Position numbers and translations under genes: made by a program
Shown here: positions 8,663 through 16,232 of the stretch, one piece after another
How positions within the stretch are numbered: the first letter of the stretch is position 1
How the letters are laid out: each line of letters starts with the position of its first letter
Notes under the pieces: model-generated
Database searches by the model: none
Seen by the model: only the letters and a program-made list of their open reading frames with translations
Told to the model about the DNA's origin: nothing
Source: Paenibacillus koleovorans NBRC 103111
GTDB lineage: Bacteria; Bacillota; Bacilli; Paenibacillales; NBRC-103111
DNA: 64,000 nucleotides
Assembly (NCBI RefSeq): GCF_004000845.1
Contig: NZ_BIMA01000010.1
Span: 1 to 64,000 of the forward strand
Direction: 5' to 3'

Positions 8663-9439
8663 TTATTGTTCCGTATCGGCAAACAGCTTGATCGACAAAA
8701 TCGTTTGCAGTGTTGGATCGACATCCAGCTTCAGCACCGTGCCGCCGCTCTTGAACGACAACGCGTACTTGCTGCTGATGTCCGGCTTGCCTAATGCTTG
8801 CAGCGCTTGCTTGACGTTCTGTTTCAGCCTGAGGCCGTTCAAGCCCGGGTCTATGTCCTCCGACGTTATCTCGACAAACTGTACGACGCCTGCACGATTG
8901 AAGCCGACCGAATAGCCGTTGTATTCATACACGGTAATCGGATCCTGCGCGTCCTCCATCGTGTATTCGTCCTGAGGAAATCCAAGCTTGAGCTTGACTG
9001 TGGACGTGTTGTCGGTCAGCTTGACGCCCATCAAGGATGGCTGCTTAACCGAATAGGCATCCAATGGCGGAGTCGTCTTCGGATCCGTCGATCCTTGATC
9101 CGACGACGAAGCGGTAGAGCTCTTGTCCCCTGCGGCTCCGGACTGAGAACCATTGTCGCCGCCGCTTCCGTTAGCTGTCTGGTTGCTGGAAGCCGTCTGC
9201 AGCGCGCCGCCATTCGATCCTGGCGGCTTCCCGTCCGAAGGAGTGCCCGTCGGCTCATTCGGGACTATCTTCGAGCCAGTCGACGCACTTCCGCTGCCCG
9301 CTGCCGGGGAGGGTGATTGCTCGTTCCACCCGGCGGCGGATCCGTTCGGACCGGTTTCTCCCACACACCCGCCGATGACGACGGTCATACTCACGAGCAC
9401 TGCTGCGAGCGCTGTACGTACTGCGTAGTCCTTTCGCAT
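8663..9439 (-). CDS. Putative lipoprotein with Ser/Gly-rich linker
   Basis: A 258-residue protein with a lipoprotein signal (lipobox IGGC near residue 25). A roughly 90-residue low-complexity linker rich in Gly, Ser, Thr, Asn and Pro follows, and then a folded C-terminal domain of about 130 residues beginning near PSLMGVKLTDNTSTVKLKLG. The domain looks like small beta-rich domains of Bacillus surface lipoproteins, but I do not recognise the family with certainty. Its place outside the membrane is supported by the signal and linker. It is monocistronic, with a terminator just downstream. Confidence 0.65.
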   Translation of the reverse strand: MRKDYAVRTALAAVLVSMTVVIGGCVGETGPNGSAAGWNEQSPSPAAGSGSASTGSKIVPNEPTGTPSDGKPPGSNGGALQTASSNQTANGSGGDNGSQSGAAGDKSSTASSSDQGSTDPKTTPPLDAYSVKQPSLMGVKLTDNTSTVKLKLGFPQDEYTMEDAQDPITVYEYNGYSVGFNRAGVVQFVEITSEDIDPGLNGLRLKQNVKQALQALGKPDISSKYALSFKSGGTVLKLDVDPTLQTILSIKLFADTEQ

Positions 9440-9653
9440 AACGGTTCTCCTTCTTCTCCGATCGAGCCTGTCTCTTTGTCTGTAGTCGCGTCTTGCTTAG
9501 TCCATCATACCGCTGCCGATCGAATCCATCAAAAGCAATGATTGCCATTTTGGCCGACCGACCTCTACTAATATAGACGGTTTAGTTTGGAAAAAAGTTG
9601 CATTCTCCCGATTATTTTTTTGTAAAGGTTTTGGTGGGCGATCCGATCTTGGC

Positions 9654-9683
9654 TTGAATGTTGTTTGAAAAATGTGGTACCTT
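9654..9683 (+). promoter_or_regulatory. Possible sigma-A promoter of xpt
   Basis: TTGAAT (9654-9659) and TACCTT (9678-9683) are separated by 18 bases, about 35 bases before the xpt start. The match is moderate. I looked for a purine riboswitch here and saw none. Confidence 0.35.
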
Positions 9684-9715
9684 AACGGAAAGGAATCAGT
9701 TCTAGGAGGAGCTCT

Positions 9716-10285
9716 ATGGAAGAATTAAAACGGCGTATCGTACAGGAAGCGGGCATCATTTCCAAGCAAGTGCTGAATTTGGATACCGTGTTGAATCATC
9801 AAGTGGACCCTCCGCTCATCATGGAAATGGGCAGACGGTTTGCCGCTTTATTCCGGGAGCAATCGATCACGAAGGTGCTCACGATCGAGTCCTCGGGTAT
9901 TACCGTCGGATTCGCCACGGCGCTGGATCTGGGAGTTCCGCTCGTATTCGCCCGGAGAAAGAAGACGCTGACGACCGATCAGGAAGTGTATTCGGAGCGA
10001 GTGCCTTCGTTCACCAAAGGGATCGTGACGGATATTCTCGTCTCCAAGAGCGTACTCGGCCCGAACGACCGGGTGCTGCTCATTGACGACATCATTGCGA
10101 ACGGCGATGCGGCGCGAGGGTTGATTCGCGTGATCGAACGATCCGGTGCTGAGTTGGTCGGACTGGGTATCGTCGTGGAGAAATGTTTCCAAGCGGGTGC
10201 GCGGACGATTCGAGAGAGCGGGTTCCGACTGGAGTCGCTGGTGAAGATTCAGTCGCTCGACAACGGTGAAGTCAAGTTCCTATAA
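9716..10285 (+). CDS. xpt: Xanthine phosphoribosyltransferase
   Basis: A 189-residue type I phosphoribosyltransferase close to B. subtilis Xpt in length and sequence. It converts xanthine and PRPP to XMP for purine salvage in the cytoplasm. The PRPP-binding motif VLLIDDIIANGDAA lies near residues 121-134, and the family-specific ESSGITVGFATAL lies near 58. A strong AGGAGG ribosome site six bases before ATG fixes the start. Unlike the B. subtilis gene it is not followed by a xanthine permease, and no upstream purine riboswitch is apparent. Confidence 0.93.
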   Translation: MEELKRRIVQEAGIISKQVLNLDTVLNHQVDPPLIMEMGRRFAALFREQSITKVLTIESSGITVGFATALDLGVPLVFARRKKTLTTDQEVYSERVPSFTKGIVTDILVSKSVLGPNDRVLLIDDIIANGDAARGLIRVIERSGAELVGLGIVVEKCFQAGARTIRESGFRLESLVKIQSLDNGEVKFL

Positions 10286-10375
10286 CACCGGTTTCGGACA
10301 TGTGAGATGAATTGGAAGCTTCCCTCTCGCCACGTTTTCCTTTATAATGAGGAAGAGAGAGAGGAGGCGATCGGC

Positions 10376-10702
10376 ATGGGGAATGAAGGACTATCCACCG
10401 ATTATATGAAGAGCAAGCTGGCGGAAGCGAAGGTTCATTTCGAGCGCGCCCTGGATTGCAAGCATACCGAATTTGACGATCTGTATCCTTACATGATTGA
10501 GCATCCGCAATTTTTCTGGTACAAACGCTATGTAGCCTGGTCGGAGCTGCTGACGATCGTCAAGCTGTGTAAGGAGCTTTCCCTGGATTGGGCTCCGGAG
10601 TTCTCGAAGCAGCAGGTTGATTATATTGAACGCAGAGTGATGTCCAGCAAGGTGCTCGACGAATGGTTCGAGAAGAACGATTCCAAGGAGCATGTGGGCT
10701 AA
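10376..10702 (+). CDS. Small conserved-looking soluble protein, unknown function
   Basis: A 108-residue acidic/aromatic-rich protein with alternating helices and no signal or membrane segment. The ATG at 10376 has GAGAGGAGG upstream, which excludes a longer start at 10307. Notable features are a YPYMIEHPQFFWYKRYVAW core and many Lys/Glu pairs. I do not recognise the family. It precedes another small gene and cbiZ on the same strand, with an 89-base gap that contains a short dyad (AGGAC/GTCCT). Confidence 0.6.
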   Translation: MGNEGLSTDYMKSKLAEAKVHFERALDCKHTEFDDLYPYMIEHPQFFWYKRYVAWSELLTIVKLCKELSLDWAPEFSKQQVDYIERRVMSSKVLDEWFEKNDSKEHVG

Positions 10703-10791
10703 CCAAGTGATAGAAAAGCAGCAAGCAGATAGCAGGACGGTGTGGCGGCGGCCATGCTCGTCCTGTTCGTCTATACGGAGGTGATGACGGG

Positions 10792-11031
10792 ATGATGACG
10801 GACGAGCAGTTGGATGAATTTCGAGTGCATGGGGTAAAAATAAGAGTGGTCCGCGATTCGGAGCCGGAGAATGATGTTCGAGGCATCGTAGTCGCTTGGG
10901 ACGACGAGTCGGTGATGATTCGCAGGCCGAATCGGAATATCGTCAAAGTGTCGAGAGCGTATCCGATTCAACTGTCGAGCTTGCCGAGAGAGCTAGTTGT
11001 TCCGGGCGCCGAGGGAAGAGCGGATAGTTGA
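10792..11031 (+). CDS. Small basic protein coupled to cbiZ, unknown function
   Basis: A 79-residue soluble protein, predicted mostly beta (GVKIRVV, GIVVAWDDESVMIRR), suggesting a small barrel. The ribosome site GGAGGTG lies before ATG 10792; the second Met codon is also possible. The stop overlaps the ATG of cbiZ (TGATG), so the two are translationally coupled. The function is unknown; a link to cobinamide salvage is suggested only by position. Confidence 0.55.
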   Translation: MMTDEQLDEFRVHGVKIRVVRDSEPENDVRGIVVAWDDESVMIRRPNRNIVKVSRAYPIQLSSLPRELVVPGAEGRADS

Positions 11032-11762
11032 TGGAGATGGACACTTCTATTATTAAGGAGTGCGGTTCGTTCCCTGGGGTGCGCAGCCGGGTTGTGACGC
11101 TTCTGGAATGCCCGGTGCTCTTGTTGGAGTCGGAGCGGCCACTGCGGGTGCTGAACTCCTCGATATGGGGCGGAGGCTTCTCCGAGCGGAGGTATGTTGT
11201 TAATCGCCAAGTGCTGAAATCTTACATGAGTGACGATCCGCCGGCAGAAATGCGCGAATTTCTCGAGCATGCCGGCTTTCCGCCCGAGGAGACGGCCGGG
11301 ATGCTGACCGCTGCTTGGGTCGATCATGCCGGGACCCGGCGGATGGAGCTGGACGATCTGGTCGTTAGCGCCTGGGTCACCGTCGGGCTGGGCAATCCTT
11401 CGCGTGCCGGCATGACCGCCGATGCCGAGCGTCTGTACCCCGGTACGATTAATACGATCGTGTTGATCGACGGGCGGCCAAGCGACGCCGCCATGGTGAA
11501 CGCCGTCCTGACGGCGACGGAGGCGAAGGCAGCGCTGCTGCAAGACCTCGGCATCGTCGTAGGCAAGGGCGACGATCGAATCGCCACCGGCACGACGACG
11601 GATGCCGTGTTGATCGGCTCGACCGGGCGTGGCCGCGAGTACGCCTATGCGGGGCCATCGACCCGGCTCGGCTATTTGATCGGCCACACCGTTTATGAAG
11701 CTGGCAAACAAGCAGCTTTGGCGTATTTGGATGTCATGGCTCGCAAGGCATACTTGCCATAA
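11031..11762 (+). CDS. cbiZ: Adenosylcobinamide amidohydrolase CbiZ
   Basis: A 243-residue member of the CbiZ family. These enzymes hydrolyse adenosylcobinamide to adenosylcobyric acid in corrinoid salvage. Family signatures include LNSSIWGGGF near residue 42, VTVGLGNPSRAG near 115 and the C-terminal ATGTTTDAVLIGSTGRG near 185. The start ATG overlaps the upstream stop. No other cobamide gene is in the window, so this is an isolated salvage function. Confidence 0.85.
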   Translation: MEMDTSIIKECGSFPGVRSRVVTLLECPVLLLESERPLRVLNSSIWGGGFSERRYVVNRQVLKSYMSDDPPAEMREFLEHAGFPPEETAGMLTAAWVDHAGTRRMELDDLVVSAWVTVGLGNPSRAGMTADAERLYPGTINTIVLIDGRPSDAAMVNAVLTATEAKAALLQDLGIVVGKGDDRIATGTTTDAVLIGSTGRGREYAYAGPSTRLGYLIGHTVYEAGKQAALAYLDVMARKAYLP

Positions 11763-11781
11763 AAATTATTTTGCATTTTTG

Positions 11782-11811
11782 TTGACTTCAATTCCGCGAA
11801 TATGCTATATT
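11782..11811 (+). promoter_or_regulatory. Promoter of tRNA-Leu copy 1
   Basis: TTGACT (11782-11787) and TATATT (11806-11811) are separated by 18 bases, about 30 bases before the tRNA. Confidence 0.7.
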
Positions 11812-11841
11812 ATTTCTTGTCGCCGCTGAGATATACGACAT

Positions 11842-11925
11842 GCGGTCGTGGCGGAATTGGCAGACGCGCTAGATTCAGGTTCTAGTGGGGTAACAGCCGT
11901 GGAGGTTCGAGTCCTCTCGACCGCA
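11842..11925 (+). tRNA. tRNA-Leu(CAG), copy 1
   Basis: An 84-base class II tRNA. The acceptor stem GCGGTCG pairs with CGACCGC, with A as discriminator base. The anticodon stem CTAGA/TCTAG encloses the loop TTCAGGT, giving anticodon CAG (reads CTG). A long variable arm is present, as in tRNA-Leu. CCA is not encoded. It is identical to the copy at 35116. Confidence 0.96.
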
Positions 11926-11945
11926 TCATAAGCGACACAAGAAGA

Positions 11946-11969
11946 AGCCTTGCTGAGCAAGGTTTTTTT
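11946..11969 (+). terminator. Intrinsic terminator of tRNA-Leu copy 1
   Basis: CCTTGC (11948-11953) pairs with GCAAGG (11957-11962) across a 3-base loop, followed by seven T. Confidence 0.9.
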
Positions 11970-12079
11970 GTTGTATATCCACCTCCGCTCCTCGTAAACT
12001 CTCACTCGAATCCCCATGTTTTGTGCACAACCTCGCGTACCCGGACAGTAACCATGCGCTAACTGAACACTAACACCGA

Positions 12080-12200
12080 AAGCTACAACATTTGTAAACC
12101 ACTTTTCGCTTTTTTAGACAATCAGATGTATAGCAATTCTACTCCTGAAACCAGAAATGCCCCCATATGTGCTGCAGATGTAGAGGTTTTGCAACTCCGG
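12080..12200. repeat. Intergenic AGATGTA repeat, 52-bp spacing
   Basis: AGATGTA occurs at 12124 and 12176, exactly 52 bases apart, each followed about 8 bases on by a C/T-rich half-dyad (TCTACTCCTGAA, TGCAACTC). The same word with the same 52-base step occurs at 50531 and 50583. The stretch between the tRNA terminator and 12334 holds no gene that I can support. Confidence 0.6.
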
Positions 12201-12334
12201 TTGGGGCGGCGGGTATCCAAAGGAGGAGGCCGTTCTCAGGTTCGTCCAGGTTGTAATCGGAATGCTAAGCGAGGGGAGAGTACGACGACACGAGCCTTAC
12301 ATGAATGCGGCTCGTGTCATCGATTTTCTCCAGC

Positions 12335-13675
12335 TCAATTCGCTTCGCGGCGAAGCGCCCAGATTCGTTTGTTTCTGTTCTCGGGCCGAGCGAGTCCCAA
12401 GTTTTCGCGAAGCGTGGTTCCTTCGTAGGCGGTGCGGAACAAGCCGCGGTTCTGCAGCTCGGGAATGACTTTGTCGACGAACGTGTCGAGGCCGCTTGGG
12501 AAAACGGGCGGCAGAATGTTGAAGCCGTCGGCTCCGCGTTCGCTGAACCACTTCTCGATAAAATCGGCGGTCTGCAGGACGGAGCCGGTGAAGGAGACAT
12601 GTCCGTGCCCTGCATAGCTGCGGCTCAGAAACTGGCGGATCGTCATGCGATCCCGGCGGGCGGCGTCGATGACGACCTCGTGGCGGCTCGTGATGCCGGT
12701 ATTTAAGGAGCCGAACGGCTTGGATTTCTCAACCGGCACAAGCGCGTCCAGCGGGTAATCGTTCAGGTCGACCGTGAAATAGTTCGACAGACGCTGCAGC
12801 GAGCGTTTCGTATCTACCAGAGAATCCAAATACGCCTCCAGCTCCCGCGCTTCCGCTTCCGTATCCGCAACGATCGGACTTAAGCCGGGCATAATGAGCA
12901 GTTGATCGGGAGTCCGGCCGTATTTGGCGAGACGCGACTTCACGTCCGTGTAAAATTCCTGGGCGGCCCCTATTGTCTGCTGAGCGGTAAAGATCACTTC
13001 CGCCGTCTTGGCGGCCAGCTCCTTGCCGCTCTCCGACGACCCGGCTTGGACGAGCACCGGATAGCCTTGCGGCGGTCTGGCGATGTTGAGCGGTCCTTTG
13101 ACATTGAAGTAATTCCCCTTGAAATCCACCTCGTAAATTTTGCTCGAATCGAGCGCGACATCCGCCTCCCGGTCATAGACCAAGGCGTCTTCCTCCCAGC
13201 TGTCCCATAGCTGCTTCGTCACTTCCACGAATTCATCGCCGATATCATAGCGTTTGGTCGGCTCGGGATGTTCGCTCCTGCCGAAGTTGGCGGCATCGGC
13301 CGCCGAATGGCCGGTCACGATGTTCCAGGCGGCCCGCCCGTTGCTGAGATGATCCAGCGAGGCGAACTTGCGCGCGACATGGAACGGATCGTTATAGGTC
13401 GTGCTGACGGTGGCGATGAATCCGACATGCTTCGTCAGTCCGGCGAGCGCGGAGAGCAGCGTGAAAGGCTCCAGTCGGCGTCCCGTACCGGAATAATTGT
13501 CGGCCGTGAACAAGGAATCGAACAAACCTCGTTCGGCGATTGCGGCCAAGCCGGCATAATAGTCCAGACTCAGATCGCTCTTCGGATCGGATGACGGATG
13601 TTTCCAAGCTCCGGCATGATGGCCGGACCCGCGAATGAATACGTTGAAATGCAAGCTTCGAGCGGATTTTCCCAT
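12335..13675 (-). CDS. FMN-dependent monooxygenase of the NtaA/SnaA/DszA family
   Basis: A luciferase-like flavin monooxygenase of about 446 residues, normal for the NtaA/DszA subgroup. Members use FMNH2 supplied by a separate reductase to oxidise chelators, sulfones or other organosulfur substrates. Motifs are FNVFIRGSGHHAGAWKHP at the N-terminus, a long Asp-rich insertion, the NIVTGHSAADAANFG loop near 115 and RPPQGYPVLVQAGSS near 205. The start at ATG 13675 is preceded by GGAGG at 11 bases; ATG 13693 is an alternative. It is divergent from the aldo-keto reductase gene and begins the sulfur/sugar locus. A structured leader precedes it. The substrate is not determined by sequence. Confidence 0.85.
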   Translation of the reverse strand: MGKSARSLHFNVFIRGSGHHAGAWKHPSSDPKSDLSLDYYAGLAAIAERGLFDSLFTADNYSGTGRRLEPFTLLSALAGLTKHVGFIATVSTTYNDPFHVARKFASLDHLSNGRAAWNIVTGHSAADAANFGRSEHPEPTKRYDIGDEFVEVTKQLWDSWEEDALVYDREADVALDSSKIYEVDFKGNYFNVKGPLNIARPPQGYPVLVQAGSSESGKELAAKTAEVIFTAQQTIGAAQEFYTDVKSRLAKYGRTPDQLLIMPGLSPIVADTEAEARELEAYLDSLVDTKRSLQRLSNYFTVDLNDYPLDALVPVEKSKPFGSLNTGITSRHEVVIDAARRDRMTIRQFLSRSYAGHGHVSFTGSVLQTADFIEKWFSERGADGFNILPPVFPSGLDTFVDKVIPELQNRGLFRTAYEGTTLRENLGLARPENRNKRIWALRREAN

Positions 13676-13710
13676 AACAGGGCATACCTCCATTTTCCTG
13701 ATCTTTAGAA

Positions 13711-13774
13711 AAGCAAAACCGGCCGACGCGGAATCGTGGCTAAGGAGCCATGAATCCGGTTGACCGGTCTTAAA
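13711..13774 (-). promoter_or_regulatory. Structured leader of the monooxygenase gene, possible attenuator
   Basis: Arms 13730-13741 and 13746-13757 form a 12-bp stem (one mismatch, one GU-type pair) with a 4-base loop. Outer ACCGG/CCGGT segments can extend it. Read on the minus strand, the structure is followed by CCGGTTTTGCTTTT, like a weak terminator before the coding region. No known riboswitch consensus was recognised. Confidence 0.4.
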
Positions 13775-13867
13775 TCGGGGTAAGTCGATAACTTTACTCG
13801 AAATAATAAAACATTTCATTCCCGCTCGTCAATCCCTAAATAGATAGAATTCTTAGAAAAAAAGTTA

Positions 13868-13897
13868 TTGACAGCGATTGGAGGCGATTGATATAGT
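13868..13897 (+). promoter_or_regulatory. Sigma-A promoter of the aldo-keto reductase gene
   Basis: TTGACA (13868-13873) and TATAGT (13892-13897) are 18 bases apart, 76 bases before the start codon. GCGATTG occurs twice within the spacer (13874 and 13884) as a short direct repeat. Confidence 0.75.
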
Positions 13898-13973
13898 GTT
13901 AGCCATCAAACGCGATTTGATTAATCTGATTGGAATACTATGAATTAAACTCGAATAATCGGGAGGTAACAGG

Positions 13974-14978
13974 ATGAGCAGCTATCGTCAATTGGGAAGA
14001 ACGGGATTGAAGGTTTCGGAAGTAAGCTTGGGCACGATGGCCTTCGGACGCTGGATTAGCGAGCAGGCATCCGCTGAAGTGCTGGACGCGGCGCTGGACA
14101 GCGGCATCAATCTGATCGACACGGCCGACGTATACGGCAAGGGCAGCGATCTGGGCAATCCGGACTCGACCGGCGAGTCGGAGGTGATTCTCGGCCATTT
14201 GCTGAAAGAAAGAAGGCATCGCATCATTCTCGCCACGAAGGTGCACGGACGTGTCGGCAGCGAAGTCAACGACGCCGGGCAGAGCCGCTATCATATATTC
14301 CGCGCGGTAGAGAACAGTCTGCGACGATTGAAAACGGATTACATCGACCTGTATCAGGTGCATCGCTTCGATCCGAACACGCCGCTCGAAGAAACGCTGA
14401 GGGCGCTCGACGATCTGGTGCGTCAAGGCAAGGTTCGCTACATAGGCGCTTCCAACTATGCCGCCTGGCAACTGGCCAAAGCGCATGGCATCAGCAATCA
14501 GCTGAACCTGCACCGCTTCGAGAGCGTCCAGCCGGAATACAGCCTGATCTCGAGGGAAATCGAGCAGGAGCTGATTCCGTTCGTGCAGTCGGAGAAGGTG
14601 GGCGTCATCGTGTACAGCCCGCTCGGCCGCGGTATCCTGGCCGGCAAGTACCGCGCCGGCGAGGCTCCTCCGGAAGGATCACGACTCGCTGCCGGTGAGA
14701 AGCGGCTGCAGCAGTTGCTGGAGAAGCGTCACAGCTTGACGCTTCCCGAGGCGCTCAAGGCTTTGGCGGAGCAGCGCGGACTTACACTGGCGCAATATTC
14801 GCTCGCATGGGTGCTTAGCCGACCCGGCATTACTTCGGCCATCCTCGGCGCTTCCAAGCCGGAGCATATTACCGAAGCGGCCAAGAAATGGCACGAGCGC
14901 TTGACTCAAGAGGAGCAGGACGAGGTGGACGCTATTGCGGCCAATCTGCAAGCTCCAAGAGACCCTGTGCACTTCTAA
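13974..14978 (+). CDS. Aldo-keto reductase
   Basis: A 334-residue AKR-fold NAD(P)H oxidoreductase that interconverts aldehydes or ketones and alcohols. The catalytic tetrad is visible: Asp49 and Tyr54 in NLIDTADVYG, Lys89 in ILATKVHG, His130 in YQVHR. The C-terminal ITSAILGASKPEHI segment fits the NADPH phosphate-binding region. The start follows CGGGAGGTAACAGG. In this context it could reduce the aldehyde produced by oxidative desulfonation, as SmoB does in sulfoquinovose monooxygenase pathways; this is inference. It is followed by a terminator-like hairpin, so the transporter operon may be transcribed partly separately. Confidence 0.88.
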   Translation: MSSYRQLGRTGLKVSEVSLGTMAFGRWISEQASAEVLDAALDSGINLIDTADVYGKGSDLGNPDSTGESEVILGHLLKERRHRIILATKVHGRVGSEVNDAGQSRYHIFRAVENSLRRLKTDYIDLYQVHRFDPNTPLEETLRALDDLVRQGKVRYIGASNYAAWQLAKAHGISNQLNLHRFESVQPEYSLISREIEQELIPFVQSEKVGVIVYSPLGRGILAGKYRAGEAPPEGSRLAAGEKRLQQLLEKRHSLTLPEALKALAEQRGLTLAQYSLAWVLSRPGITSAILGASKPEHITEAAKKWHERLTQEEQDEVDAIAANLQAPRDPVHF

Positions 14979-15010
14979 TAGTATAGCTCCACGGTTCGAC
15001 CGTTCAGACG

Positions 15011-15063
15011 GAGGCGACCTGCGCAAGATTCGAGAGACGAATCGGCGCGGGCTGCCTCTTTTT
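15011..15063 (+). terminator. Probable terminator after the aldo-keto reductase gene
   Basis: GAGGC (15011-15015) pairs with GCCTC (15054-15058), an inner GCGC pairing strengthens the stem, and five T follow. It lies 26 bases before the ABC ATPase gene, so it may be partly read through. Confidence 0.55.
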
Positions 15064-15088
15064 AGTTGGCAGATGAGGGAGGTGCGGC

Positions 15089-16204
15089 ATGGCGGGCATT
15101 CAGATCCGACACGTATACAAGCGATACGGCAAAGACAAGCCGCCGGTAGTGAAAGATTTTCATATGGCGATCGAGGATAAGGAGTTCATCGTGTTCGTAG
15201 GCCCGTCCGGCTGCGGCAAGTCGACAACCTTGCGCATGATCGCGGGGCTCGAGGAAATTTCCGAGGGGGAAATTTATATCGACGAGCAGTTGGTCAATCA
15301 TCTCCCACCCAAGGACCGCGACATTTCCATGGTGTTCCAGAACTATGCGCTGTACCCGAACATGAGCGTGTACGAGAATATCGCCTTCGGGCTGCGGATG
15401 CGCAAGCTGCCGCGGCACGAGATCGACCTCGCGGTCCGCAAAGCGTCCCGCATTCTGGAGATCGAGCCGTACCTGGAGCGCAAGCCGCGCGAGCTGTCCG
15501 GCGGGCAGCGGCAGCGGGTCGCGCTAGGCCGGGCGATCGTCCGCAATCCGAAGCTGTTCCTGATGGACGAACCGCTGTCCAATCTCGATGCCAAGCTGAG
15601 GGTATCGATGCGGATGGAAATCATCAAGCTGCATCAGGAGCTCGGCACGACATTCATCTACGTCACTCATGACCAAGTCGAGGCGATGACGATGGCGGAC
15701 CGGATCGTGGTGATGAAGGACGGGATTATCCAGCAGATCGATACGCCGGAGCGCATCTATTCCGCGCCGAACAACCTGTTCGTCGCCGGCTTCATCGGCT
15801 CGCCCCAGATCAATCTGATCCGCGGCCGCATTCAGGAAAACGAACGGGGCGGCTTGGAGTTCCACACCTCGCGCTTCTACCTGGCCATCCACGAGTCCAA
15901 CGCCGCTTTGCTGCGACGCCACCAGCAAGTCAATCGGCAGGTGGTCCTAGGCATTAGGCCGGAGAACATCACGCTCGAGGCGTTGTTCTCGGAGGCGGTC
16001 ATCGACGGGAAGTTCAAGTTTACCGAGCTGATGGGGGCGGACCGGTATTTGTATTTGGATATCGGCCAGGACTCGCTGCTGATTGCACGGGTGAATCCAT
16101 CCGCACAGTTCGCTTCGAACGAGTCGGTCCGGCTCGGGGTGGATACGCTCAAGATGTTGTTTTTTCATCCGGATACGGGGGAACGGTTCCTCGAATCGAC
16201 TTAA
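15089..16204 (+). CDS. Carbohydrate ABC importer ATPase, MsmX/UgpC type
   Basis: A 371-residue CUT1-family ATPase. Walker A GPSGCGKST (about residues 38-46), Q-loop VFQNYALYPNM, signature LSGGQRQR near 134, Walker B LFLMDEP and the switch His in YVTHDQVEAMTMADR are all present. A C-terminal regulatory domain (about 240-371) is retained. It is the only importer-type ATPase in a locus that holds two binding proteins and two permease pairs, so it probably powers both, as MsmX does for several importers in B. subtilis. GGGAGGTG lies seven bases before ATG. Confidence 0.9.
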   Translation: MAGIQIRHVYKRYGKDKPPVVKDFHMAIEDKEFIVFVGPSGCGKSTTLRMIAGLEEISEGEIYIDEQLVNHLPPKDRDISMVFQNYALYPNMSVYENIAFGLRMRKLPRHEIDLAVRKASRILEIEPYLERKPRELSGGQRQRVALGRAIVRNPKLFLMDEPLSNLDAKLRVSMRMEIIKLHQELGTTFIYVTHDQVEAMTMADRIVVMKDGIIQQIDTPERIYSAPNNLFVAGFIGSPQINLIRGRIQENERGGLEFHTSRFYLAIHESNAALLRRHQQVNRQVVLGIRPENITLEALFSEAVIDGKFKFTELMGADRYLYLDIGQDSLLIARVNPSAQFASNESVRLGVDTLKMLFFHPDTGERFLEST

Positions 16205-16232
16205 GCATCCAAGAATGCGGAGGAAAGGGGAA

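Noticed and set aside
7842-8915. Plus-strand frame of 357 codons across the dedA-like gene and the next intergenic region
   Set aside because: It runs through a strong terminator and overlaps two well-supported genes in other frames.
9540-9715. Purine riboswitch upstream of xpt
   Set aside because: The conserved core and paired arms of the purine aptamer are not visible.
13676-13973. SAM (S-box) or T-box leader of the sulfur genes
   Set aside because: A hairpin is present, but none of the conserved S-box or T-box sequence blocks could be found on either strand.
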